64,000 nt of DNA from CAVQOB01 sp963714325 (GTDB taxonomy: Bacteria > Pseudomonadota > Alphaproteobacteria > Rhizobiales > Hyphomicrobiaceae). Position numbers and translations under genes: made by a program. The stretch's first letter is position 1, and each line of letters begins with the position of its first letter. The DNA is taken from assembly GCA_963714325.1 (NCBI GenBank), contig CAVQOB010000014.1:142673-206672 (forward strand), written 5' to 3'. A model generated the notes under the pieces. It saw nothing but the letters and a program-made list of their open reading frames with translations, ran no database searches and was not told the origin of the DNA. Shown piece after piece: positions 44,529-52,872 of this stretch.

Positions 44529-45305
44529 CTAGGCCCGTCGCACCTGCCACCGGTTGATCATCAAAAGTACGGCACTGGTTGCGATCCCCGCCAGCGCCGC
44601 GAGGCCAAATGATGCCTCAAGGCCGAACACCGGAACCCCATATCCAACCACCACGAAGAACCCCACAAAGCCGAGCAGCGACAAGGAAATTCCACGCAAA
44701 ACTCTGAGCACCGCATCCCGCCCCCATTGCTGGTGCGTGAACGCGCCGATCACTGTCAGGATCACCGGATAACTCGCAAGAATGCCGGAGCGTTGTGGCC
44801 CAAGCAGGTCAGCGCCGGTCATGATTCCAGCGACCAGCAGGAAGACGCAGATCATCCGCGCCGGGATGTCCCACCACGGCAGCGGCCCCGGCGCGGCCGA
44901 GGTTTTGGGTTTTGGCAACAGCAGGAATGTCGCAATCAGCGTTGTCGCTCCAAGGGTTGCGGCAATCCAGAGCTCCATGTCGAGCGATTGCGTAAACCAC
45001 GCCGTTCCCAGATACCCGGCCAGCGCCGTCGCCAGACACACCGGCCACGGCGCCAGCCGCGACATCGCCCCATAGCCAAGAATAAAGCATCCCATTCCCA
45101 CGACAGCCAACTCGATGCCGAGGCACGCTTTGATCGCGAACGGCTCGCCCTTGGTCAGCGCCAGGAAGTACAAGACCGGCCCCGTCATCCACGGCAAGCC
45201 CATGATCAGCCCGCCAACCGTCGCCCCCCAACGCCGCGCGGCAAGGCTCATCAACGCGACGAGCACCGGCGGAATGGCAATCTTGAGCAGGAGTTCAAAG
45301 GGCAT
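44529..45305 (-). CDS. Hypothetical polytopic membrane protein
   Basis: About 258 residues from the ATG at 45305, which gives MPFELLLKIAIPPVLVALMS as first helix; the open frame extends further upstream but with unlikely sequence. About eight hydrophobic helices are visible, including GLIMGLPWMTGPVLYFLALT, ELWIAATLGATTLIATFLLL and LGFVGFFVVVGYGVPVFGLE. A cytoplasmic loop LLPKPKTSAAPGPLPWW divides it into two halves. I do not recognise the family. It could be a transporter-like or repeated 4-helix protein. Confidence 0.72.
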   Translation of the reverse strand: MPFELLLKIAIPPVLVALMSLAARRWGATVGGLIMGLPWMTGPVLYFLALTKGEPFAIKACLGIELAVVGMGCFILGYGAMSRLAPWPVCLATALAGYLGTAWFTQSLDMELWIAATLGATTLIATFLLLPKPKTSAAPGPLPWWDIPARMICVFLLVAGIMTGADLLGPQRSGILASYPVILTVIGAFTHQQWGRDAVLRVLRGISLSLLGFVGFFVVVGYGVPVFGLEASFGLAALAGIATSAVLLMINRWQVRRA

Positions 45306-45591
45306 AACGGTTTTCGAAGTGTTTTTGAATTCGGGGCGAAGTGCATCACCCTGATAGCGCAAGTGCCACCAAAAAGAATGTACCGCCTGGTACTGGAAAC
45401 CAAGCCTGCAGGAAACGCGCAGTCCCAACGCCTGTTGAGCGGCAGTGTCATTATCGGCAATGATGGCCGGCATCAAGCCTCCAGCTGCGGTGTCTTGGAT
45501 CTTGCCCTCGCCTTAAAATCGTTGTCTTAGTGCCGTCGCAGCACCCGCAACAATGCGGTTCCAGCAATGCACAGTTTTGGGAGGACGAAAC

Positions 45592-46722
45592 ATGTCGACC
45601 ACTGACACCACCGCATCACGCCGAAAGTTCCTGAAAGGCACCGCACTCGCTGCGGCATCGACAGTCGCAGCGCCCGCCGTCCTGAAGGCCCAGGGCGTCA
45701 CCAGCATGCGCTGGCAGAGCACCTGGCCGGCGAAGGACATTTTCCACGAATACGCCGTCGATTTCGCCAAGAAAGTCAATGACATGACCGGCGGCGAACT
45801 CAAGATCGAAGTTTTGCCCGCCGGCGCCGTCGTCCCCGCCTTCCAGCTACTCGACGCCGTGTCCAAGGGCACGCTCGACGGCGGTCATGGCGTGCTCGTC
45901 TATCACTACGGCAAGCAGACCGCGCTGGCGCTCTGGGGTTCGGGCCCCGGTTATGGCATGGACGCTAACATGCTGCTCGCCTGGCATAAGTACGGCGGCG
46001 GCAAGGAACTGCTTGCCAAGCTTTACGCCTCGATCGGCGCCAACGTCGTTTCGTTCCCCTACGGTCCGATGCCGACTCAGCCGCTCGGCTGGTTCAAGAA
46101 GCCGATTGCCAAGATCGAAGATCTCGCCGGCTTGAAATATCGCACCGTCGGTATCTCGATTGACGTGTTCACCGGCATGGGCGTCGCCGTCAACGCGCTG
46201 CCGGGTGGCGAAATCGTCTCGGCGATGGATCGTGGCCTCCTCGACGCTGCCGAATTCAACAACGCGACGTCGGATCGTCTCCTCGGCTTTGCCGACGTCT
46301 CCAAGGTCTGCATGTTGCAGAGCTATCATCAGAACGCCGAGCAGTTCGAGATCACGTTCAACAAGGCCAAGTTCGACGCGCTGCCAGGTAAGATGCAGGC
46401 GATCATCTCGAACGCGGTCGAAGCGGCCTCGTCCGATATGTCTTGGAAAGCCGTCGACCGGTATTCTGCCGACTACATTGAATTGCAGACGAAGGATAAG
46501 GTCCGCTTCTTCAAGACGCCGGATTCGATCCTGAAAAAGCAGCTCGAAATCTACGACAGCGTCGTCGAGAAAAAGAGCGCGGAGAACCCGCTGTTCAAGG
46601 AGATCGTGGCCAGCCAGGTCGCCTTCGCCAAGCGTACAACCCAGTGGGAACAAGACACCGTCGTCAGCCGCAAAATGGCCTACGACCACTACTTTGGCCC
46701 GAACGGCGTGAAGAAGGGCTGA
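45592..46722 (+). CDS. dctP: TRAP transporter substrate-binding protein, DctP family
   Basis: A 376-residue periplasmic binding protein, ATG behind GGGAGGACG. The twin-arginine signal is SRRKFLKGTALAAAS, cleaved near VLKAQG. The DctP fold is seen in RWQSTWPAKDIFHEYAVDFA, the ligand-contacting GLKYRTVGISIDVFTGMGVA (Arg) and GEIVSAMDRGLLDAAEFNN. The FNNATSD segment and long C-terminus fit the class that binds 2-oxo monocarboxylates or aromatic/mandelate-like acids. It delivers ligand to the DctQM genes downstream. Confidence 0.92.
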   Translation: MSTTDTTASRRKFLKGTALAAASTVAAPAVLKAQGVTSMRWQSTWPAKDIFHEYAVDFAKKVNDMTGGELKIEVLPAGAVVPAFQLLDAVSKGTLDGGHGVLVYHYGKQTALALWGSGPGYGMDANMLLAWHKYGGGKELLAKLYASIGANVVSFPYGPMPTQPLGWFKKPIAKIEDLAGLKYRTVGISIDVFTGMGVAVNALPGGEIVSAMDRGLLDAAEFNNATSDRLLGFADVSKVCMLQSYHQNAEQFEITFNKAKFDALPGKMQAIISNAVEAASSDMSWKAVDRYSADYIELQTKDKVRFFKTPDSILKKQLEIYDSVVEKKSAENPLFKEIVASQVAFAKRTTQWEQDTVVSRKMAYDHYFGPNGVKKG

Positions 46723-46755
46723 TCTGAGCCTAAAGGACGCAGCCCATGCGACCGA

Positions 46756-46792
46756 AACCCTCTCCTGGCGCCTGCCGGGAGAGGGTTCTTTT
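46756..46792 (+). terminator. Attenuating terminator after dctP
   Basis: AACCCTCTCC and GGGAGAGGGTT form a stem of about 10 bp around an 11-nt loop, followed by CTTTT. It lies between dctP and dctQ. Such hairpins commonly raise binding-protein mRNA over permease mRNA. Confidence 0.7.
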
Positions 46793-46939
46793 GAAATGCA
46801 GCGACTGAACACCTTGGAATGTGGAGCCCGCGGCGGGAACGCGCGTGCCTCCGGCGATGAGCCGGACTGACCTGCCGCCTCGTGCGTCAAAAGCGCAGTG
46901 TTCGGCATTGCAATGTTCAGGTGGATATCGGGGGAAGCC

Positions 46940-47626
46940 ATGTCGACCAATGCCGAACGCGACGAGGGCGTCGTCGTCAAATGTCTGCACGCCATCGACA
47001 GGATCAATACCTGGGTCGGCAAAGGCGCGGCGTGGCTGATCATCGGGTTAATGCTTCTCGTCTGTGCCGAAGTCTTCAAGCGCTACATTCTGAACAAGCC
47101 AACGGCCTGGATTTTCGACGCCAGCAACATGTTCTACGGCACGCTGTTCATGCTCTGCGGCGCCTACACGCTGGCGCAGAATGGCCACGTCCGCGGCGAT
47201 TTCCTGTACAGCTCGTTCAAGCCGCGCACCCAGGCGACGCTCGACCTGATCCTGTATTTCTGCTTCTTCTTTCCTGGCATTCTGGCGCTGTGCTACGCGG
47301 GCTATTCGTTCGCTGGTGACAGCTGGCGGATCGGTGAGCACTCCAACACGACCGCCGATGGCCCGCCGGTCTATCACTTCAAGGCGATCATCCCGATAGC
47401 TGGCGCCTTGGTCGCCCTGCAGGGTGTCGCCGAAGTGGTCCGCTGCATCGTCTGCCTGCAGACCGGCGAATGGCCGAGCCGCCTCAAGGATGTCGCTGAA
47501 GCCGATGTCATCGAACAGCAATTGTCGGCGAGCGAACACGTCGACGAAGAAACCCGTCGGGCGGCAATCGAAAACGCCGGCAAGATCGACGAAGCCGCCC
47601 GTCAACGTGGTCGGGGCGGGGAATAA
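46940..47626 (+). CDS. dctQ: TRAP transporter small permease, DctQ family
   Basis: About 228 residues with four helices: WLIIGLMLLVCAEVFKRY, SNMFYGTLFMLCGAYTLAQ, LILYFCFFFPGILALCYAGY and IIPIAGALVALQGVAEVVR. The GHVRGDFLYSSFKPRTQA loop is the DctQ hallmark. The C-terminal 50 residues are charged and cytoplasmic. ATG 46940 follows GGGGGAAG. It is 3 nt before dctM. Confidence 0.92.
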   Translation: MSTNAERDEGVVVKCLHAIDRINTWVGKGAAWLIIGLMLLVCAEVFKRYILNKPTAWIFDASNMFYGTLFMLCGAYTLAQNGHVRGDFLYSSFKPRTQATLDLILYFCFFFPGILALCYAGYSFAGDSWRIGEHSNTTADGPPVYHFKAIIPIAGALVALQGVAEVVRCIVCLQTGEWPSRLKDVAEADVIEQQLSASEHVDEETRRAAIENAGKIDEAARQRGRGGE

Positions 47627-47629
47627 GCC

Positions 47630-49378
47630 ATGATCAGTGATCCAGCACTCGGACTGACCATGCTGTGCCTGATCGTCGTTGCGATCATGCTCGGTTTCCC
47701 GACCGCCTTCACACTGATGGGCCTCGGCATCATCTTCGGCTTCATCGCCTACTTCAAAGCCGGCCAGGCCCTCTCGCAGAATTTGGTCTTCGACCTGATG
47801 GTCCAGCGCACCTATGGTGCCATGACCAACGACGTGCTGATTTCCATTCCGCTCTTCGTCCTGATGGGCTACGTGATGGAGCGCGGCGCCCTGGTCGACA
47901 AGATGTTCTATTCGATCCAATTGGCGTTCCGCAAAGTGCCGGCGTCGCTGGCCGTCGCGACACTGATCGTCTGCACGTTCTGGGGCATCGCCTCTGGTCT
48001 CGTCGGCGCTGTCGTCGTGTTGATGGGCGTCATTGCTTTCAATCCCATGCTGCGTGCCGGCTACGACGTCAGGCTCGCGGCTGGCGTTATCACCGCCGGA
48101 GGCACGCTCGGCATTTTGATCCCGCCCTCGGTGATGATCATCGTCTACGCGGCCGTTGCCGGCCAATCCGTCGTCAAGCTCTACGCTGCAGCAATGTTCC
48201 CAGGTTTCTTCCTGGCCTTCCTCTATCTGATCTACATCATCGGTTGGGCACTGATAAACCCGAAGATCGCGCCGCCCTTGCCGCCCGAACAGCAGAAGGT
48301 TCCGGTCTCTGCGTGGCTGCCGAAGTTCCAAGCCGCCTACGGCGACAACGTCTTTGTCGGCCTTTTGAAAGCGCTCGTATCGCCTGCCAAAGCGCGTGCC
48401 ATCGACATCGACGGAAAGCCGATCGGCTATCGCGCATTGTTGTCGAACCTGGGCTATTCGTTGGTGCCGTTCGCCTTCGTTGCCGGGTCGCTGTTGCTCA
48501 CCTGGTGGTTTGTCGTCATTCACCAGCAGGTCGGCGCTGCCGTCGATGATACCGGCGGCTTGCAATCGCTGGGAGGCGTACCGGCACCCGTTGCCGAAAC
48601 GTCGAAGGGACCACCGCAAGGCTTCCTCACCTGGTTCCCGATCATCTCAGGCATCATGGCCATGGTGATGGCGGTCTATTACAAGCGGATGCACGCCGAG
48701 AAGCTTGAGATCATCAAGCTGCTGACAACCTCGATCATGCCGCTCGGCCTGCTGACCATCGTCGTGCTCGTCGTCATTCTGTTTGGCATCACGACCGCGA
48801 CGGAGTCGGCCGCCGTTGGCGCGGCTGGCGCTTTCCTGCTTGCCTTGCAGGCGCGGACACTCACCTGGCAGCGCACCAAGGAAGCCGTGTTCCTGACCGC
48901 CAAGACGACATCGATGGTCTGCTGGCTGTTCGTCGGCTCGGCCATCTTCTCGGCCGTGTTCGCGCTACTCGGCGGTCAAGCCCTGATCGAGAAGTGGGTG
49001 CTGGCACTGAACCTGACACCGTTGCAGTTCATGATCCTGTCGCAGGCGATCATCTTCGTGCTCGGCTGGCCGCTGGAGTGGACCGAGATCATCGTCATCT
49101 TCGTGCCGATTTTCCTGCCGCTCCTGAAGCATTTCCAGATCGACCCAATCCTCTGGGGCGTGCTGGTGTTTGTCAATCTGCAGGCAGCCTTCCTCTCACC
49201 ACCGGTCGCCATGTCGGCGTTCTATCTGAAGGGTGTCGCGCCCAAACACGTGACCATCAATCAGATCTTCGCCGGCATGATGCCCTACATGCTGATCGTC
49301 ATCGTTTGCATGGTCTTCATGTACATCTGGCCGGGCCTGACACTCTGGTTGCCGAACTTCCTTTACGGGGCCGGCTAG
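47630..49378 (+). CDS. dctM: TRAP transporter large permease, DctM family, long form
   Basis: A 582-residue transporter subunit, longer than the usual ~430. The DctM core includes LGFPTAFTLMGLGIIFGF, MTNDVLISIPLFVLMGYV, GGTLGILIPPSVMIIVYA and LGWPLEWTEIIVIFVPIF. Roughly residues 210-350 form an inserted region with two or more extra helices (SLVPFAFVAGSLLLTWWFVV, MAMVMAVYYKRM). This long form is known in some DctM branches. Together with dctP and dctQ it makes a complete Na+-coupled importer. Confidence 0.93.
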   Translation: MISDPALGLTMLCLIVVAIMLGFPTAFTLMGLGIIFGFIAYFKAGQALSQNLVFDLMVQRTYGAMTNDVLISIPLFVLMGYVMERGALVDKMFYSIQLAFRKVPASLAVATLIVCTFWGIASGLVGAVVVLMGVIAFNPMLRAGYDVRLAAGVITAGGTLGILIPPSVMIIVYAAVAGQSVVKLYAAAMFPGFFLAFLYLIYIIGWALINPKIAPPLPPEQQKVPVSAWLPKFQAAYGDNVFVGLLKALVSPAKARAIDIDGKPIGYRALLSNLGYSLVPFAFVAGSLLLTWWFVVIHQQVGAAVDDTGGLQSLGGVPAPVAETSKGPPQGFLTWFPIISGIMAMVMAVYYKRMHAEKLEIIKLLTTSIMPLGLLTIVVLVVILFGITTATESAAVGAAGAFLLALQARTLTWQRTKEAVFLTAKTTSMVCWLFVGSAIFSAVFALLGGQALIEKWVLALNLTPLQFMILSQAIIFVLGWPLEWTEIIVIFVPIFLPLLKHFQIDPILWGVLVFVNLQAAFLSPPVAMSAFYLKGVAPKHVTINQIFAGMMPYMLIVIVCMVFMYIWPGLTLWLPNFLYGAG

Positions 49379-49408
49379 TCACGGGATGGCGTTGCAGAGT
49401 CCAGCGCT

Positions 49409-49431
49409 ATGTTGTGCAAAACGTACAACAT
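49409..49431. promoter_or_regulatory. Inverted repeat upstream of the antitoxin gene, candidate autoregulatory operator
   Basis: ATGTTGTGC and GTACAACAT (8 of 9 complementary) flank AAAAC, ending 17 nt before the antitoxin ATG. AbrB/MazE-type antitoxins normally bind palindromes over their own promoter, so this is the likely operator. Confidence 0.55.
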
Positions 49432-49448
49432 GCTCCGGGACCCGTGCC

Positions 49449-49673
49449 ATGAAGCTCGAAATCAAGAAAATCGGCAATTCGACCGGCCTGATCCTGCCCA
49501 AGGAACTCCTGGCGCGCCTCGGCCTGCAACAGGGCGACGCGGTGTTTGTTACCGAGGGGCCGAACCAGACGCTGACCATTTCACTTTATGCCGAGGACGA
49601 CAGCGCGACGATGCGCATCGCGCGCGATGTCATGCGCGAGTATCGCCAGACATTTCGAGCGCTGGCCAAGTGA
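49449..49673 (+). CDS. AbrB/MazE-like antitoxin
   Basis: A 74-residue protein. The swapped-hairpin DNA-binding domain is clear in LEIKKIGNSTGLILPKELLA and RLGLQQGDAVFV at residues 2-35. The C-terminal 35 residues (MRIARDVMREYRQTFRAL) are helical and likely bind the toxin. Its stop overlaps the toxin start (GTGA), so translation is coupled. It should neutralise the Doc-like toxin and repress the pair through the inverted repeat upstream. Confidence 0.88.
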   Translation: MKLEIKKIGNSTGLILPKELLARLGLQQGDAVFVTEGPNQTLTISLYAEDDSATMRIARDVMREYRQTFRALAK

Positions 49674-50056
49674 GTGAGCCGCACTGGATCACGCCCTTCC
49701 AAGCGATGAGCATGCAGGGCGAGCAGCTCGCGATTTTCGGACCCGGGCTTCAACTGCGCGATGAGGGCCTGCTGCAATCCGCACTCACGCGGCCACACGA
49801 CAAGTGGGCGCATGGCACAACCGACCTTGCCGAACTTGCGGCCGCCTATGCCTTTGGAACTTGCCGCAACATGCCCTTCATTGCGGGCAACAAGCGCGCC
49901 GCCTTCGTCTGCATGGTTGTCTTTCTGCGCAAGAACGACGTCATCTTTGCGCCGCCCGAAGCCCTCGCCACCGCCGCCATGATCGCCCTCGCCGCTGGCG
50001 ACATCGACGAACCCGGCTTCGCCCGCTGGATCCGGGATTATTGGCCGAAAGGGTAG
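49670..50056 (+). CDS. Doc-like (Fic-fold) toxin with altered catalytic motif
   Basis: A 128-residue death-on-curing family protein starting with GTG at 49670. The family pattern is visible in LQLRDEGLLQSALTRP and DLAELAAAYAFGTCRN. The Fic motif normally reads NHPFxDGNKR; here it is NMPFIAGNKR, so the catalytic His is Met68 and the acidic residue is Ala72, while Asn74, Lys75 and Arg76 remain. Doc phosphorylates EF-Tu; these changes predict weak or lost transferase activity. Its end abuts the IS91-type element. Confidence 0.87.
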   Translation: MSEPHWITPFQAMSMQGEQLAIFGPGLQLRDEGLLQSALTRPHDKWAHGTTDLAELAAAYAFGTCRNMPFIAGNKRAAFVCMVVFLRKNDVIFAPPEALATAAMIALAAGDIDEPGFARWIRDYWPKG

Positions 50057-50437
50057 GTCCGCATTGGTGCAGGTTTCTCGGATGTCGGCCATGGGTGCGC
50101 GTGCGGCTGTCTCGGGCCGACGTTCGAGAAGCGCCCAGGCACGAAGTCGCGGGAGGTGAAGTTCAGGCGGTGCAGCGGGCTCGGCGAGCCACGGGGTGTG
50201 CGCTATGGGGATTGAGCATCGGCGCCAAGAGGTTGAGGGCCTGATGATCGTCGCCTGCACGGCGATTTGGGCGATGGACGGGTCTGTCAGCGCCAGATAA
50301 GCGAGCTTTGGGCAGGCAGTCGGCCGGGTGATCGTGTGGATGCATGGCGTCGGCTCTGGGTGGAGCCGGCCGTCGGCGTCGCCGGCTTGGGACCAGCGTG
50401 ACGGGCAGTCTGCGAACGGGCCTCAGTCTGGCTGATC

Positions 50438-51661
50438 TCATGACGTGTCGATCCCGATGGTCGCCGGCGTCGGTCGTGGCCAATGCCTCGGTGTCGCGCC
50501 GACCTCGAAGGTCTCGATGACGTGCATGCGACCGCCGCAACACGGGCATGGGCTCTTCAGCACGCGCGGCTCGTCAGCGCTGGTCGCGGGTGGCGGCTCC
50601 GGTGTCGGCGGGGGTGGTGCGACGGCCAGCAGTTCGCGCGCCCGGGAGATGGCAGCGGACCGATTGCCGTTGGCGAACAGGCCGTAGTGCCGGATGCGAT
50701 GGAAGCCTTTCGGCAAGACGTGGAGCAGGAAGCGCCTGATGAACTCATGCGGGTGCAAGGTCATCGTCTTCCAACGCTGCGGCCCTTCGATGCGATAGTC
50801 TTTCCAGTGGAACGAGACGCCGCCGTCGTCGGCCGCGACCAGGCGGCGGTTGGAGATGGCGACGCGATGGGTGTAGCGCGACAGGTAGCGCAGCACCGCC
50901 TCGGGCCCCGCGAACGGCGGCTTCACATGCACGATCCACTTGGAGCGGCGCAAGGGCCCGAGGAAGCGTTTGAACGCCTTCGCGTCGGCGAGACCACTGA
51001 GGCGATTGCGGAACTGCAGGCGGCCTTGGGCGTGCGCCTCGCTCAATAGGCTGAGCATCTTGCCGCGGAACAAGGCGCCGAGAACGTGCACATGCACGAG
51101 GAAGTCGGGCTTGGCCGAGACCCATCGCGAGCCATCGGCCGAGAGGCCGCCGCCGGGCACGATCATGTGCACGTGCGGGTGGTGCGTCATCGCCGAGCCC
51201 CACGTGTGCAGCACGGCGGTGATACCGATCCTGGCACCAAGACGCTTGGGATCGGCAGCGATCTGGAGCGTGGTCTCGGCCGCCGCCTTCATCAGCAAGC
51301 CATAGACGACGGCCTTGTTCTGGTAGGCCACGTCGCGCAGCTCGGCCGGCAGCGTGTAGACGACGTGGAAGTACGGCACCGGCAGCAGTTCCGCCTCTCT
51401 CTCGGCGAGCCACTCGCGTGACGCCGCCGCCTGGCACTTGGGGCAGTGCCTGTTGCGACAGCTGTTGAACGCCACAAGAGTATGACCGCAGGCCGTGTTC
51501 TCGCAGCGCGCAACGTGCCCGCCGAGCGCCGCCGTGCGGCAACGCTCGATCGCGCTCATGACCTTCAGCTGGTCGAGGCTGACGTGGCCGCGGTTGGCTG
51601 CGCGCCAAGCGGCCCCGTGGTCGCGGAAGATGTCCGCGACCTCCAGATCGGGGCGGGGCAC
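50438..51661 (-). CDS. IS91 family transposase (HUH rolling-circle type)
   Basis: A 407-residue Y1/Y2-type replicative transposase. An N-terminal zinc-ribbon (CENTACGH then CRNRHCPKC) spans about residues 53-76. The HUH motif lies in THHPHVHMIVPGGG with His163 and His165. The catalytic Tyr region is LRYLSRYTHRVAISNRR. The C-terminus has a second Cys cluster (CPCCGG). It is complete and in frame, so the element may be active. Confidence 0.93.
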   Translation of the reverse strand: MPRPDLEVADIFRDHGAAWRAANRGHVSLDQLKVMSAIERCRTAALGGHVARCENTACGHTLVAFNSCRNRHCPKCQAAASREWLAEREAELLPVPYFHVVYTLPAELRDVAYQNKAVVYGLLMKAAAETTLQIAADPKRLGARIGITAVLHTWGSAMTHHPHVHMIVPGGGLSADGSRWVSAKPDFLVHVHVLGALFRGKMLSLLSEAHAQGRLQFRNRLSGLADAKAFKRFLGPLRRSKWIVHVKPPFAGPEAVLRYLSRYTHRVAISNRRLVAADDGGVSFHWKDYRIEGPQRWKTMTLHPHEFIRRFLLHVLPKGFHRIRHYGLFANGNRSAAISRARELLAVAPPPPTPEPPPATSADEPRVLKSPCPCCGGRMHVIETFEVGATPRHWPRPTPATIGIDTS

Positions 51662-51673
51662 GGCCGCGACCGG

Positions 51674-52648
51674 CTATGTGCTCGGCTCGCCGCTTCCATC
51701 GTTGCCAGCCGGGGTCTTGGCGGGCCGCTTGGCTCGTCGCTTGCGCGTCGTGCCGGCCTTGGCGCTGTGCGGCAGAGTGAGCTGATCGAGTGGGCTCTCG
51801 ATGGCCGTGATCAGTCCGGTAGCGACGCGCGTATAGCGGGCCGTCGTCTCCAACTTCTCGTGTCCGAGCAACGCCTGGATCTTACGAATATCGACGCCCT
51901 GGTCGAAGAGGTGGGTCGCAAACGAGTGCCGCAAGGCGTGCAGCGTCGCCTTCTTCGTGATGCCGGCCGCCATCAGCGTCTGCTGGAACAGGCGCGTCAC
52001 CTGGCGCGGCGTCAGATGCGCGTTCTCGCCACGGCCCGGGAATAGCCAGCGCTCGGCGACGGCCACGCCGTCGTCGTTGTGCGTGCTCCTGACCGTCCAC
52101 CACTCGCGCAGTAGCGCGTACAGCTCCGGCGATAGCATCACCTGTCGGTCCTTGCGGCCCTTGCCCTGCTCAACACGGATGATGCCGAGCGAGCGGTCGA
52201 TGTGCTTGACCTTCAGCTTGACGGCCTCACTGACGCGCAGGCCGGCACCATAGCCGATCGACAGCAGCACGCGCGTCTGCAGGTTGCCGGCCATGACGAG
52301 CAGGCGCGACGCCTCCTCTCCACTCAGGAGCTGGGGCAGGCGCGTTGGCTCCTTGATGTGATGGATCTCGTTGGCCAGATCGAGCCGGCGCATGGTGACG
52401 CGGAACAGGAAGCGCAGGCCGGTCATCGTGCGGTTGCGCGTCTGGATCGAGGTGCCGGTCTGCATCAGATGCAGCTGGAAGGCCCGGACCTCGTCGACGG
52501 TGGCTGTATCCGGCGAGCGCTTCAGCCACGCGGCGAACCGCTTGCAGGCACGGACGTGGCCGATCTGTGTGCCCTTTGCGAGCTGGCGGGAAGCCATATC
52601 CTCCAGCATCCGCTGGCGGAGTGGAGAGACGGTGGTAATGTTCGTCAT
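51674..52648 (-). CDS. Tyrosine-type site-specific recombinase associated with the IS91-type element
   Basis: A 324-residue phage-integrase family protein. The N-terminal SAM-like domain (MASRQLAKGTQIGHVRACKR) is followed by the catalytic domain. This has Arg in GYGAGLRVSEAVKL, Lys in EQGKGRKDRQVML, HxxR in HALRHSFATHLF, His in LLGHEKLETTARYTR and the nucleophile Tyr in the same segment. A basic Lys/Arg-rich tail ends it. Recombinase plus HUH transposase pairs are a known IS91 subgroup. Confidence 0.92.
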   Translation of the reverse strand: MTNITTVSPLRQRMLEDMASRQLAKGTQIGHVRACKRFAAWLKRSPDTATVDEVRAFQLHLMQTGTSIQTRNRTMTGLRFLFRVTMRRLDLANEIHHIKEPTRLPQLLSGEEASRLLVMAGNLQTRVLLSIGYGAGLRVSEAVKLKVKHIDRSLGIIRVEQGKGRKDRQVMLSPELYALLREWWTVRSTHNDDGVAVAERWLFPGRGENAHLTPRQVTRLFQQTLMAAGITKKATLHALRHSFATHLFDQGVDIRKIQALLGHEKLETTARYTRVATGLITAIESPLDQLTLPHSAKAGTTRKRRAKRPAKTPAGNDGSGEPST

Positions 52649-52847
52649 GGGGAGTTCGATCCTGAGTGAGGTTGCTGAACACCTCCACTCTCAGGATGGG
52701 GCTCCCCGCCCCGTTACCTCTGTCGTCTCAACTGGTTACCGGTTGCCCCAAGCACCGGCCCATCGGTTCCTGCATCCCGCGCAGCGGGCTGTCGCGCAGC
52801 GACTTCGTGCACGGGCCAGTCGCGGTCGTTCGCGCCGCGCGTTTTCC

Positions 52848-52871
52848 CTCTCCCCGTTCTTACGGGGAGAG
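52848..52871. repeat. REP-like palindrome at the left flank of IS110 copy A
   Basis: CTCTCCCCGT, a TTCT loop and ACGGGGAGAG form a perfect 10-bp stem. On the other side of the IS the flank continues AGGGTAAGGGTGAGGGGC. The uninterrupted site therefore resembles the common REP-like intergenic repeat. The same palindrome, with an AAAG loop, flanks IS110 copy B near 60056-60081. Confidence 0.75.
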
Positions 52872-52872
52872 T

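Larger units (their letters stand above)
50057..52760 (-). mobile_element. IS91-type element with tyrosine recombinase (approximate limits)
   Basis: Two leftward genes, a tyrosine recombinase and an IS91-type HUH transposase, lie 12 nt apart. About 380 nt of noncoding DNA (50057-50437) follow the transposase, as expected for the replication-origin end, and about 110 nt precede the recombinase, including a near-palindrome CAACTGGTTACCGGTTG near 52730. Exact ends could not be fixed: IS91 elements lack terminal inverted repeats and target duplications. Confidence 0.65.

Noticed and set aside
50163..50549. A 128-codon leftward open frame after the IS91 transposase
   Set aside because: Arg/Pro/His-rich shadow sequence that overlaps the transposase 3' end out of frame. 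The region fits the noncoding origin end of the element.
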